From assembly GCA_031266855.1 (NCBI GenBank), contig JAISAF010000027.1, positions 1-9,282 on the forward strand: 9,282 nucleotides of DNA. The letters run 5' to 3'. This DNA is from Spirochaetales bacterium (GTDB lineage: Bacteria; Spirochaetota; Spirochaetia; DTKZ01). The notes under the pieces are model-generated. The model made no database searches, had not been told where the DNA came from, and worked only from the letters and a program-made list of their open reading frames with translations. Shown one piece after another: positions 1-9,053 of the stretch. A program made the position numbers and the translations under genes. Every line of letters begins with the position of its first letter. Position 1 is the first letter of the stretch.

Positions 1-307
1 CCCCCAATGCAATGTAATTCCATATAATAAAAACCAAAAAGGCACATCTCTTCTTTTCAAAAATTCTTTTCCTGCGCGCTTATACCCGCCCAAGCGTTTG
101 CGCTTTCCCCTGTACTGTACGCGCCGCTTTGTAAACGGCCCATAAAAAGTTTTCTCTTTTTTATTTTTTCCCGTAAAAATTTACACTCCGTCTCAATAAA
201 AAAGGAATACCGTTGGTATGCCGGGGCGGAGCTTTTTAAAAAAGAATATGCGCGGCCTCTCCTGTATTTTTTCAGATCCGGGCCGCCTGATTCAAGGAGT
301 ATGTGAA
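1..307. other. AT-rich leader without a recognisable gene
   Basis: I see no convincing coding region here on either strand. The stretch is AT-rich with long T and A runs (for example 144-170) and ends in the ribosome binding site of the GLUG lipoprotein. A TTTACA at 180-185 resembles a -35 box, but no good -10 box lies at the right distance, so I do not call a promoter. A weak GCCG/CGGC stem sits near 123-139. The upstream gene, if any, ends before the window. Confidence 0.5.
294..299 (+). promoter_or_regulatory. Shine-Dalgarno site fixing the start of the GLUG lipoprotein
   Basis: AAGGAG lies 8 nt upstream of the ATG at 308. The longer in-frame start at 218 has no comparable site, and using it would bury the signal peptide 30 residues inside the protein. 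This site therefore decides the start. Confidence 0.8.
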
Positions 308-1792
308 ATGAAAAAAAATTATACGATAGTTTTTGCCGTTATCGTGGCATTGATAGTGTTATGCGCTTTCTGGGGCTGTGATTCCGGCGGCGATGATGAT
401 TCAGGCTCACCCTCTGTATCAAACCCTATCGGCAACGCCGCGGATTTAGCGAAAATCGGCACACCAGGTTATCCCCTGGACGGAACCTATACGCTTACCG
501 CCGATGTTACCCTTCCTGCTGACTGGACGCCTATAGGGACTGGAACCCAGCCCTTTACCGGAACCTTCGACGGCGGGGGATACAGCATAACTATAGGCAG
601 CACAACCGCAAGCAGCATAGCTGTAAGAGGCTTTTCTTCCGGGGTTGATATTTCATCGGGTCTGGACTTTGCATCAGACTGGGGTTTTACCGGCGGTATC
701 ATCGCCAGGGGTTTATTTGCCTATACTGAAAACGCCACCATAAAAGATATGAATATCGCGATAAGCCCGGGTTCTTCATTTGTAATAACTTCCACAGCGA
801 CGGATCAGATGCAGCTTTTCGGAACCGTCGCCGCCGCCGCTGTAAACACGGCGTTTACAAACATAAACATCTCCGGCGGGGAGCTGGATGTGGATGCCTC
901 AGCCGCAGATGAACTTTATGTGGGCGGCATTGCGGGAATGATAGTGGAAGGCTCCATGACCCGCTGTGCCATGACCGGGGATGTACAAGTCGCCAGCGGC
1001 ACTGCTAATAACAGCATAGGCGGACTGGTGGGCGAAGCTTATGGATCCTTTCTTGTAAACAGTTCTGCAAGCGGGAATGTACGCGTCGAATCCACCGCCG
1101 CCGGTAGTGATTATGTAAGCGCCGGCGGGCTTGTCGGAAAGCTTGATAATAGTGAAGATGGCAGTTCAGCCGTGATACGAAAAAGTTATTCCACTGGAAC
1201 GGTAAGTGCTGTTTCTACGGTAGGCCGTGCCAGAGCCGGCGGCATAGCGTCACGTATCAGGGGAAGTGCTGAGATTACAGATTGCTACTCTACCGGAAAT
1301 ATTTCCGCCAGCGGAGGGTACTCAGCCGAGGCTGGCGGTATCGCGGGTGAAGCCCATGCTAATGGAAATGTCACTATCGCCATAGCACACTGTTATGCGT
1401 TGGGAAACGTCAGCGGCGGCGCTGAATCAGGCGGAGGTATAGTGGGAAATGTTCAGGAAGGCACGAGTCACGAAGATGGCCCCATTATCGGCAGCGGCAG
1501 CATATCCGGCTGCGCGGCCCTGTCCGGGTTGGTGGCTGGTAGTTCCTTGTCTGCTAACCGCATTGTGGGGTCGGTGAGTAGCGGAGGTCCCTTCTCCCTG
1601 AATAATAACATCGCCTACGATGGCATGCTGGTAAACACCAGCACGGTTTCAAGCATCGACGACACCGATCTAAACGGCGCGGACAAAACCAGCGCCGAAC
1701 TGGCGAACCAGGCAACCTATAAAGCTATTGGCTGGGATTTTGATACCGTATGGAAAATGGAAGGAGGCCGCCCCGTGCTGCAATGGCAGTAA
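308..1792 (+). CDS. GLUG-motif beta-helix surface lipoprotein
   Basis: The 494-residue product is predicted to be exported and lipidated. Residues 2-4 are KKN, a hydrophobic stretch follows, and Cys24 sits in a relaxed lipobox (AFWGC) of the kind spirochaetes accept. A short Gly/Asp/Ser linker follows. Residues about 39-98 match the usual first turn of GLUG proteins (a DGTYTLTADVTL-like strand, then WTPIGT and FTGTFDGGG). Residues about 205-390 hold at least five GLUG-type repeats, each with GGLVG, GGIAG or GGIVG followed by a CYSTGNIS-like strand. The C-terminus (about 476-494) is the customary W-D-F-x-x-W then G-R-P-x-L ending. The family forms right-handed beta-helices on cell surfaces; adhesion or carbohydrate contact is often suggested, but the ligand here is unknown. 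The start at 308 is chosen for its SD site and lipoprotein signal. The gene converges on the metal cluster and seems unrelated to it. Its stop codon abuts hairpin repeat A. Confidence 0.85.
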   Translation: MKKNYTIVFAVIVALIVLCAFWGCDSGGDDDSGSPSVSNPIGNAADLAKIGTPGYPLDGTYTLTADVTLPADWTPIGTGTQPFTGTFDGGGYSITIGSTTASSIAVRGFSSGVDISSGLDFASDWGFTGGIIARGLFAYTENATIKDMNIAISPGSSFVITSTATDQMQLFGTVAAAAVNTAFTNINISGGELDVDASAADELYVGGIAGMIVEGSMTRCAMTGDVQVASGTANNSIGGLVGEAYGSFLVNSSASGNVRVESTAAGSDYVSAGGLVGKLDNSEDGSSAVIRKSYSTGTVSAVSTVGRARAGGIASRIRGSAEITDCYSTGNISASGGYSAEAGGIAGEAHANGNVTIAIAHCYALGNVSGGAESGGGIVGNVQEGTSHEDGPIIGSGSISGCAALSGLVAGSSLSANRIVGSVSSGGPFSLNNNIAYDGMLVNTSTVSSIDDTDLNGADKTSAELANQATYKAIGWDFDTVWKMEGGRPVLQWQ

Positions 1793-1793
1793 G

Positions 1794-2026
1794 CGGCAGC
1801 TCAGAACCAGTTCCCGGAATTGCCACAGGCAATTCCGGGGCAGCCAATTGCCTTTGGCAATTTCCTGGGTACATAATTGCCTACGGCACTTATGTACCCA
1901 GGACCCGGCGGTCGCAATTTTGTTCTGACAAAATTGCGTGGTTTGTCACCAAGTGCAGCGCGTTATGCGCAGCATTGTTCTGTATAGCGGCGGTAAATGC
2001 CACCGCGTGTACAGCCCTGGTGTACA
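1794..2026. repeat. Intergenic hairpin array, dispersed repeat copy A
   Basis: The array begins directly after the GLUG stop codon with GCGGCAGCTCAGAACCAG (1793-1810), a block also found in copies B and C. Consecutive hairpins follow. The first pairs 1813-1824 with 1828-1839 (12 bp, loop ACA). The second pairs AATTGCC 1846-1852 with 1856-1862. The third pairs 1864-1876 with 1890-1902 (13 bp perfect, continuing inward with one mismatch). The fourth pairs 1913-1923 with 1928-1938 (11 bp, loop TTCT). A weaker stem lies at 1954-1974, and a TGTACA/TGTACA stem at 2008-2026 sits two bases beyond the copZ stop. None has a clear T-run, so they are not standard terminators, although they lie between convergent genes and could block read-through. 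Copy A lacks the twin GGGCTTTCCGCT core seen in B and C. Confidence 0.85.
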
Positions 2027-2028
2027 GC

Positions 2029-2238
2029 TTATCCTTTTACCTCATATCCCGCATCGGTAATGGCCGCTTCAATATTTGGAAGCGGCGTTTTTGCCGGATC
2101 GAAAAGAAAGGAAACCGTATTACCTTTAAGATTAACCTCCACATCCTTTAGTCCGGGCAGTTCCTCCAGCGCTTTTGTTACGGCTTTTACACAATGTTCG
2201 CAGGACATTCCCTCAACCCGTAAGACAGTCTTTTCCAT
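2029..2238 (-). CDS. copZ: CopZ-type copper chaperone (single HMA domain)
   Basis: The 69-residue protein is a single heavy-metal-associated domain with the usual beta-alpha-beta-beta-alpha-beta length. The binding loop is GMSCEHC with Cys13 and Cys16, and the C-terminal DAGYEV is typical of the family. Members bind Cu(I) in the cytoplasm and pass it to the N-terminal HMA domains or transport site of CopA. The histidine between the two cysteines occurs in many bacterial CopZ proteins. An AGGAGG site (2251-2256) lies upstream with a rather long 12-nt spacing. The gene is last in a minus-strand operon, 36 nt after the lipoprotein gene, and ends against hairpin array A. Mercury-binding MerP-like proteins share the fold, but the neighbouring copper ATPase favours CopZ. 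Confidence 0.9.
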   Translation of the reverse strand: MEKTVLRVEGMSCEHCVKAVTKALEELPGLKDVEVNLKGNTVSFLFDPAKTPLPNIEAAITDAGYEVKG

Positions 2239-2274
2239 AATGATTATATGCCTCCTGTAGTACTTGCAATGACC

Positions 2275-2973
2275 TTAGAGTAAATTAAAAGGTTTCAGAA
2301 TTTTGTCAACCTGTATAGGTTTTCCGTTTTCATCATCAACGGTAACTTTGGTGAAGAGCCAGCCTTCTATCCGGGCCGGATCAACCCCGGCTTTCAGAAG
2401 CGGTTCGGGATCAAGAACAAAAACCATGTCCTTGTCATTGGTACTCATATCCTTGGCCCACTCAAAAAGATTGCCGCCGCCCAGGTTTACCCCATAATGA
2501 TCCAAAGCCCCGTGGTAGCCAACCGCGTCCCGTTTCAGTTGAACAATCTGTTCATACGAGGCAAGAGGCGTAACCTCCCCGGAATACCGCAATGTTTCCT
2601 GTCCGAGCTTCGTACCCGCCATAAGTTTCCCCTCGTAGAACGCGAAGTTGCCGGGAAGTTTCCGGGGATCAAGTCCGGCGGCGATGAAGGGCGCGGCCTC
2701 AAATTCTATCATGACATCATACCGGGGGCTTTGCGCATAATTCCGGCTCCAGATGAACCGGGAACTGGCGTCCGGCGCTGTAAGGGACCAGCCGCCGTTT
2801 TCTTCATCCGGCGTAAGCGCCTGGGGAATATGTTTAAGCACTTTGTCAAAGGATTCGACCGAACCCGCTCCCACTACGTCAAGGTCGCCGCAGGAAACCG
2901 ATGCCAGGGCAAGCAGGGCCAGAAGGGCGGACTTTATGATTTTTGCCGTTTTATTCATATATGCTTTTTCCAT
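2275..2973 (-). CDS. Lipoprotein of unknown function between copA and copZ
   Basis: I do not recognise this family. With the ATG at 2973 the product has 232 residues: a positively charged N-terminus, a Leu/Ala-rich core and a lipobox ending ASVSC with Cys28, so it should be anchored on the periplasmic side of a membrane. The ATG is preferred over the in-frame GTG at 2982 because GGAG (2982-2985) lies 8 nt upstream of it and overlaps the GTG. The mature part has no further cysteine. It contains what looks like an internal duplication: an acidic strand, then PFIAAGLDPRKLPG in the first half and PLLKAGVDPARIEG near the C-terminus. The gene starts 18 nt after copA and is followed 36 nt later by copZ, so co-transcription is very likely. 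A role in periplasmic copper handling is an inference from position only. Confidence 0.75.
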   Translation of the reverse strand: MEKAYMNKTAKIIKSALLALLALASVSCGDLDVVGAGSVESFDKVLKHIPQALTPDEENGGWSLTAPDASSRFIWSRNYAQSPRYDVMIEFEAAPFIAAGLDPRKLPGNFAFYEGKLMAGTKLGQETLRYSGEVTPLASYEQIVQLKRDAVGYHGALDHYGVNLGGGNLFEWAKDMSTNDKDMVFVLDPEPLLKAGVDPARIEGWLFTKVTVDDENGKPIQVDKILKPFNLL

Positions 2974-2991
2974 AATATACACTCCAATTTG

Positions 2992-5631
<2,640 letters not shown>

Positions 5632-5654
5632 TTCTTATGCTCCTTACCTATGAC

Positions 5655-5739
5655 TTTTTCCGAAAATGTAACTTTTCCCAAAAATGACTGCCACAAATAA
5701 TTTCCCGAAAATTGCTTCCCGAAAATAATTTCCCGAAAA
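5655..5739. repeat. Iteron-like tandem motif upstream of copA
   Basis: The tract between the DUF2318 gene and copA holds repeated copies of TTTCCCGAAAA. Three strong copies lie at 5701-5711, 5716-5725 and 5729-5739, with their CCC centres exactly 14 bp apart (5704, 5718, 5732). Two degenerate copies lie closer to copA, at 5655-5668 and 5673-5687. Read toward copA the unit is ATTTTCGGGAA. It could be a regulator-binding array or only a tandem repeat. It does not match the CopY box TACAnnTGTA. Confidence 0.6.
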
Positions 5740-5761
5740 AAAACCAGGATTTTCCGGTTTT
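5736..5761 (-). terminator. Probable intrinsic terminator after the DUF2318 gene
   Basis: Read on the minus strand, AAAACCGG (5761-5754) pairs with CC, a bulged T, and GGTTTT (5748-5740), around the loop AAAAT. A run of four more T (5739-5736) follows. It lies about 75 nt after the DUF2318 stop and would separate that gene from copA. The stem is AT-rich, so its strength is uncertain, and its T tail overlaps the first iteron copy. Confidence 0.45.
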
Positions 5762-5837
5762 CCATAAGCCCGTATTCCCCGCGCTGGTTTTTGTGTTCTC
5801 AGGGCTTGCGGCTAACGCTGTTTAATTTCCGCGCCGT

Positions 5838-6314
5838 TTAACTCCTGCGCCACCTGGCAAAAAGGTTCCTGGCTTCTTTCAAAAAATCCTGCGAGATGGT
5901 AATAGTCGTATCGCTTACCATCTTATTCTCCGCTAAAATCGGAACCGGATTACAGCCCCCGGAACGTATCCCGACCTGGCTCATGCGGAAACGGTTGCCG
6001 CAGTTCTGGCATACCAGCAGCGTCCCCTGCTGTTTATAGAAACCCCGGCCCGAACCATAGCACACCTGGCAGGTATTAAAAGCCGTCCGTATTGTCCCGT
6101 CAGGCGCTTTGACCACTAAAACCTCAATGCGCGCCCCATCGATATCAACCGGATAAAACATGGCGGTCTCCGTTACTTCCTCCACCTGAATTATCAAATC
6201 CTGATTGGCGATAACGGGTTTTACCACATCCTGCCGGGCGGCTTGCGCAAACGCAATGCCGGATAAAAACATCATAAACGCTGTTAGAAACAAAACTTTA
6301 CAATACCTGTACAT
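5838..6314 (-). CDS. Secreted five-cysteine DUF2318 (FtrD-like) protein
   Basis: The 158-residue product begins with a signal peptide (MYRYCK, a hydrophobic core, then GIAFAQA as the probable cleavage region near residues 19-25). The rest matches the soluble part of the DUF2318/FtrD-like family: an N-terminal beta-rich region, then NTCQVCYGSGRGF with Cys82 and Cys85, CQNCG with Cys102 and Cys105, and GGCNPVPI with Cys121. The C-terminal helix ends in basic residues. Larger relatives are membrane proteins found with FTR1-type iron permeases and are thought to bind an iron-sulfur or metal centre. This one keeps only the exported Cys-rich domain. GGAGG (6319-6323) lies close to the ATG. The gene stands between the copper ATPase operon and the HMA fusion gene, so I infer a periplasmic metal-binding or redox role; the metal is not determined by sequence. 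Confidence 0.8.
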   Translation of the reverse strand: MYRYCKVLFLTAFMMFLSGIAFAQAARQDVVKPVIANQDLIIQVEEVTETAMFYPVDIDGARIEVLVVKAPDGTIRTAFNTCQVCYGSGRGFYKQQGTLLVCQNCGNRFRMSQVGIRSGGCNPVPILAENKMVSDTTITISQDFLKEARNLFARWRRS

Positions 6315-6326
6315 AGTACCTCCAAA

Positions 6327-6355
6327 ATTATATATAAGTGTTTATACTTCATCAA
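6327..6355 (-). promoter_or_regulatory. Sigma70-type promoter of the DUF2318 gene
   Basis: On the minus strand TTGATG (6355-6350) and a perfect TATAAT (6332-6327) are separated by exactly 17 nt. Transcription would start around 6320, only a few bases before the ATG at 6314. The Shine-Dalgarno bases (6323-6319) would then sit at or just upstream of the first transcribed base, so the mRNA may be almost leaderless. Confidence 0.55.
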
Positions 6356-6416
6356 CTTGCGCGGATCTCCGGCAAGCAGGCAAAAGCATTTACTTTCCCA
6401 AAATCATTATGGCGCC

Positions 6417-6595
6417 TTTTTTTGGGCGCGCTTCGTGCGCCCAAAAAAACCGGGCTTTCCGCTCCAAGTCCTCGGAATTGCTCATGCAATTCCTGTGGGC
6501 TTTCCGCTGCAATCCCTGGCGCAGGACAGCTCAGAACCAGGCCGCGAAATTGCCACAGGCAATTTCGCGGGCGCATAATTTCCATATAGCGGCGG
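6417..6595. repeat. Dispersed modular hairpin repeat copy B
   Basis: The copy starts with a T7-GGGCGC stem (6417-6429) pairing with GCGCCC-A7 (6437-6449). The twin-motif core (6450-6524) follows, then CAGCTCAGAACCAG (6527-6540). Next is a 13-bp perfect hairpin, 6542-6554 with 6558-6570 (loop ACA), and a decayed GCGCATAATT module ending in TATAGCGGCGG (about 6571-6595). It fills the space between the DUF2318 promoter and the miniprotein gene. No protein-coding role is evident. Confidence 0.85.
6450..6524. repeat. Twin GGGCTTTCCGCT core of copy B
   Basis: The motif GGGCTTTCCGCT occurs twice (6452-6463, 6497-6508), 45 bp apart, around the stem GGAATTGC/GCAATTCC (6474-6481 with 6486-6493, loop TCAT). 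An outer AAGTCC/GGGCTT pairing can extend the stem. By hand alignment it matches the core of copy C at 65 of 75 positions with no gap, and both stem pairs that differ are compensated. Confidence 0.8.
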
Positions 6596-6619
6596 CAGTG
6601 CACGGCGGAAGGCGCCGCG

Positions 6620-6760
6620 CTACCCCGACCGCCCAACACCTTCGCGTTTTTCTCCGGCCTCTTCTTCTTCGTCCGTGCGGCTTTTTCTTCGCACAAACAT
6701 AACGACTGCAATCGCGATCACCGGCAGAATGCAATGCCAGTGACTTTCTAAAAATTCCAT
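6620..6760 (-). CDS. 46-residue membrane miniprotein with HWHC motif
   Basis: I read this small gene directly from the minus strand. The ATG at 6760 is preceded by AGGAGG (6768-6773) with a 7-nt spacing, one of the best ribosome sites in the window. The product begins MEFLESHWHC, continues with one hydrophobic segment at about residues 11-23, then RRKSR, an acidic DEEEE stretch and a basic tail, with a TAG stop at 6620-6622. By the positive-inside rule the N-terminus, with His7, His9 and Cys10, should face the periplasm at the membrane surface, which would suit metal binding. I do not recognise the family. It lies after the terminator of the HMA fusion gene and before repeat copy B, whose edge is close to its stop codon. 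Its reality rests on the SD site, the membrane segment and the context. Confidence 0.6.
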   Translation of the reverse strand: MEFLESHWHCILPVIAIAVVMFVRRKSRTDEEEEAGEKREGVGRSG

Positions 6761-6819
6761 ATTTCCGCCTCCTCTATACATATCTTCCCAAACAAATATC
6801 TGTCATTTGCCCCTCCGCT

Positions 6820-6842
6820 CGGCGTAGGCTCTGCCTACGCCG
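6820..6842. repeat. Perfect 10-bp hairpin
   Basis: CGGCGTAGGC (6820-6829) pairs perfectly with 6833-6842 around the loop TCT. It lies just past the terminator of the HMA fusion gene and ahead of the miniprotein gene. No T-run follows it on the minus strand, so it may protect RNA ends or add to the terminator rather than act alone. Confidence 0.6.
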
Positions 6843-6846
6843 GATT

Positions 6847-6869
6847 AAAAAGCAAGCGTCCACGCTTGC
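6847..6869 (-). terminator. Intrinsic terminator of the HMA-SafE-cupredoxin gene
   Basis: On the minus strand GCAAGCGT (6869-6862) pairs with ACGCTTGC (6859-6852), and TTTTT (6851-6847) follows at once. The GC-rich stem plus T-run is the standard intrinsic terminator form. It lies about 150 nt after the fusion gene's stop and would separate that transcript from the miniprotein gene. Confidence 0.6.
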
Positions 6870-7021
6870 GGCTTTAGAGGCGCCTATCGCCCTTACCAGT
6901 TTCCGGCTTCGCGGTAAATTTTTCTTTGCGCTACAGTATAATCATCCCTCCAAATTGCGGGTCAAGTTTAGCCGCCCTGCGGCGCGGGGTTGGTTGATTT
7001 CATGCTTCTTGTAAAAAAAAA

Positions 7022-8932
7022 TCACCTTCCGCAGCATGATCCCTGATTCGTATAAGCCTGTTCAAAATACGCCTCTGGATATATCAGGGTTTCAAATTCC
7101 GAAACTTCGGCCTTTATCGCTTCAATATCCGCATCGTCCAAGCCGCTCAAATCGTCTACCACCTTCACATAACCGTAAAACATATTGTCCGCGGTGGAAA
7201 AATCGAAATCCTTTTCAGCCATAAAATTGATTTCATTATCCCCAAGCCCCATATCGATCAGGGCATAATAAGCGGGAAAAACAAGGCGGCTGTTTCCCGG
7301 ATCGGGGGAATCGTTTCTGATATGCCAGAATACCTGAATGCCCTTCTGAACCACGATGACAGCCGGGTCGATGCCGTCATCCCGGAGTTCTGTTTCTACA
7401 CGCTGGTATCCGTCTTCCTGTAGTTCCGCCAGCGTAAGGGCGGCGGCGGGGATCGTTACACCCGCGGGAGACGGAGCCGTATCAGCTTCGCCGGTATCCG
7501 CTATAGTATTTTCGATAGTATCCGCGCCCCCGCCGCCCGCGTTTTGCCCGCTATCTATGACGGTAATGGAACTTCGGATCATTCCCATCCAGCACGAATA
7601 GGAGAATTTGCCGCTTCGCGAGGGGGTAAACTCGATCACGTTATCCCCCGGCCTGAAACGGTGTTCAATACCGTATTCCCGGATAATCATGCGGTTATTG
7701 CATCCGTTAATGCTTCCCTCCGGCGCGCTGATAGTCCACTTTACAGGAATCCCCCGCTGTACGCTAATCGCCGGATACCGCCCGGAACTCAGCGTTGAAC
7801 TGACAAGCTGGACGCCGTTTTCGATTACCGGGGAAGGGGCGGCGGCTCCCGGCGCAACGGCTGGTGAGGCGAAAGGATTTATCGCGGCCGCGACCTGGCT
7901 GGTAAAATCAAAATTCACCCCCGAAAGGTTCAGCCCGTAACCCAGCATAGTCATACCCATCACCGTTACAAGCATTGCCCCGGCCCGCATAACCCGGCGG
8001 GTAAACGCGCGCCCTTTTGAAGCGCCGCTTAACAGGGAACTCAAGAAGCCAAGGCCGAACATCAGGGGGACTGTTCCCATGCTGAAAAGAAACATGGAAA
8101 CCGCCCCGGCCAGCGGGCTTCCCGTGGAAAGAGCGTATATCTGCATGGCCTGGAGCGGCCCGCAGGGCATAAGCCCGTTAAGAAGGCCGATAAACAGCGG
8201 ATTTTTATTTCCGGCTTTTTGCCCGCCAATTTTCCGGGCGAAAATTTTTGGCATCCGCGGGGTAAAACGCCGCAGGGCCGGGAAAATCCCCAGCATATTG
8301 ATTCCCATAATAACCATGAACAGCCCCGCGGCAATTTGTACCACCCCTTGGAAGCGCCCGGAAAGGCTTACCACCGAACCCAAAGCCCCAGCCAGAGCGC
8401 CCACACACGTATACGAAACAACCCGGCCGGAGTTGTAAAGGATTGCGGGAAAAAATACCCGCCGCCCTTTCCGCCCGGAGGAGGCATCCCCCGCGGACAT
8501 ACACTGGGAAATATTAATTCCCCCGCACATAGCCGCGCAATGAACCGAAGTAACAAGACCAATGACGAATAACATCCCATAGCCCATTCCCGCCTCCGCC
8601 AGCGGAAAAGCCGAGCTTAACAGGCCAATCCCCAGCCCCTGAAACAGCATATACAGCGAAAGAATTATGATCAGCGTCCCAATAATATCCGAAACCCTCG
8701 TCCGCGCCCTGCCGTCCACCACCCTGTACCCCAGGTTCCCGATAATAGCCGCTATCTCACTAAGCGTAATTACCGAGGCATTATAGGTAAACGCAGCGGA
8801 TCCGCTGGTAAAATTTACCGCGGCAGTCTCAATACCCACAGTACTCTTCAGCTTCCTTTCGATCCGATCCTGGCAGCTTACACAGGTCATACCGCTGATA
8901 CGAAATGAACCCGTCTTCATATTCGTTTGCAT
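7022..8932 (-). CDS. HMA, TauE/SafE-like membrane and double cupredoxin fusion protein
   Basis: This 636-residue membrane protein joins four parts. Residues about 8-72 are an HMA domain with GMTCVSC (Cys17, Cys20). Residues about 83-335 form roughly seven membrane segments of the TauE/SafE (DsbD_2-like) group, with the family motif HCAAMCGG at 131-138 and MPCG at 255-258. Residues about 370-460 are a cupredoxin-like domain with NGCNN (Cys411), His424 and SCWMGM (Cys447, Met449, Met451) as possible copper ligands. Residues about 508-595 resemble a second cupredoxin fold in which those Cys and Met positions are lost. The tail ends SCCGR. Fusions of HMA, SafE and one cupredoxin domain are known in anaerobes and are usually linked to copper transport or resistance; the transported substrate is not proven, and the name sulfite exporter would mislead here. 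The start at 8932 is chosen over 8974 because AAGGAGG lies 10 nt upstream. Confidence 0.85.
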   Translation of the reverse strand: MQTNMKTGSFRISGMTCVSCQDRIERKLKSTVGIETAAVNFTSGSAAFTYNASVITLSEIAAIIGNLGYRVVDGRARTRVSDIIGTLIIILSLYMLFQGLGIGLLSSAFPLAEAGMGYGMLFVIGLVTSVHCAAMCGGINISQCMSAGDASSGRKGRRVFFPAILYNSGRVVSYTCVGALAGALGSVVSLSGRFQGVVQIAAGLFMVIMGINMLGIFPALRRFTPRMPKIFARKIGGQKAGNKNPLFIGLLNGLMPCGPLQAMQIYALSTGSPLAGAVSMFLFSMGTVPLMFGLGFLSSLLSGASKGRAFTRRVMRAGAMLVTVMGMTMLGYGLNLSGVNFDFTSQVAAAINPFASPAVAPGAAAPSPVIENGVQLVSSTLSSGRYPAISVQRGIPVKWTISAPEGSINGCNNRMIIREYGIEHRFRPGDNVIEFTPSRSGKFSYSCWMGMIRSSITVIDSGQNAGGGGADTIENTIADTGEADTAPSPAGVTIPAAALTLAELQEDGYQRVETELRDDGIDPAVIVVQKGIQVFWHIRNDSPDPGNSRLVFPAYYALIDMGLGDNEINFMAEKDFDFSTADNMFYGYVKVVDDLSGLDDADIEAIKAEVSEFETLIYPEAYFEQAYTNQGSCCGR

Positions 8933-8942
8933 ATCGGGCTTC

Positions 8943-8949
8943 CCTCCTT
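8943..8949 (-). promoter_or_regulatory. Shine-Dalgarno site fixing the start of the HMA fusion gene
   Basis: AAGGAGG on the minus strand lies 10 nt before the ATG at 8932. The longer in-frame ATG at 8974 has no such site and would place this sequence inside the gene. Confidence 0.75.
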
Positions 8950-8956
8950 GGGGTAA

Positions 8957-8966
8957 CCCGAAAATA
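8957..8966. promoter_or_regulatory. Single copy of the copA iteron motif in the fusion gene leader
   Basis: CCCGAAAATA here is identical to the iteron bases at 5718-5727 upstream of copA. It lies just before the ribosome binding site of the HMA fusion gene. One 10-bp match may be chance, but a shared regulator of the two metal genes would explain it. Confidence 0.3.
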
Positions 8967-9053
8967 GCATACAATTGTGTCGGAATTATGTTTTCTTTAC
9001 GGAAAATATGACTTTTTTACAAAAAAGAAAATACGCATAGAATTTTGGGCGCA

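Noticed and set aside
218..307. Longer start for the GLUG lipoprotein
   Set aside because: It would add 30 residues ahead of a good lipoprotein signal peptide and has no SD site, while the ATG at 308 has AAGGAG at 8 nt.
1794..2026. CRISPR array
   Set aside because: The stems vary in sequence and length and are not separated by unique spacers of constant size; no cas-like gene is present.
2243..2269. Separate promoter for copZ
   Set aside because: A TATAAT lies just before copZ, but the nearest TTGCAA is only 15 nt upstream and transcription would start at or inside the start codon.
6417..6449. T-run plus GC stem plus A-run as an intrinsic terminator
   Set aside because: On both strands the T-run comes before the stem and the A-run after it, so no U-tract follows the hairpin in either direction. 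Copy C at 9054-9086 has the same wrong order.
6338..6734. Several open frames of 65-165 residues across repeat copy B
   Set aside because: They overlap in many frames on both strands, lack good ribosome sites and simply translate the hairpin repeat. The same holds for frames at 8977-9263 and 1728-2151.
6937..6942. Plus-strand TATAAT as a promoter
   Set aside because: No acceptable -35 box lies 16-18 nt upstream, and no plus-strand gene follows.
8933..8974. Longer start for the HMA fusion gene
   Set aside because: No SD precedes the ATG at 8974, and the strong AAGGAGG at 8943-8949 points to the ATG at 8932.
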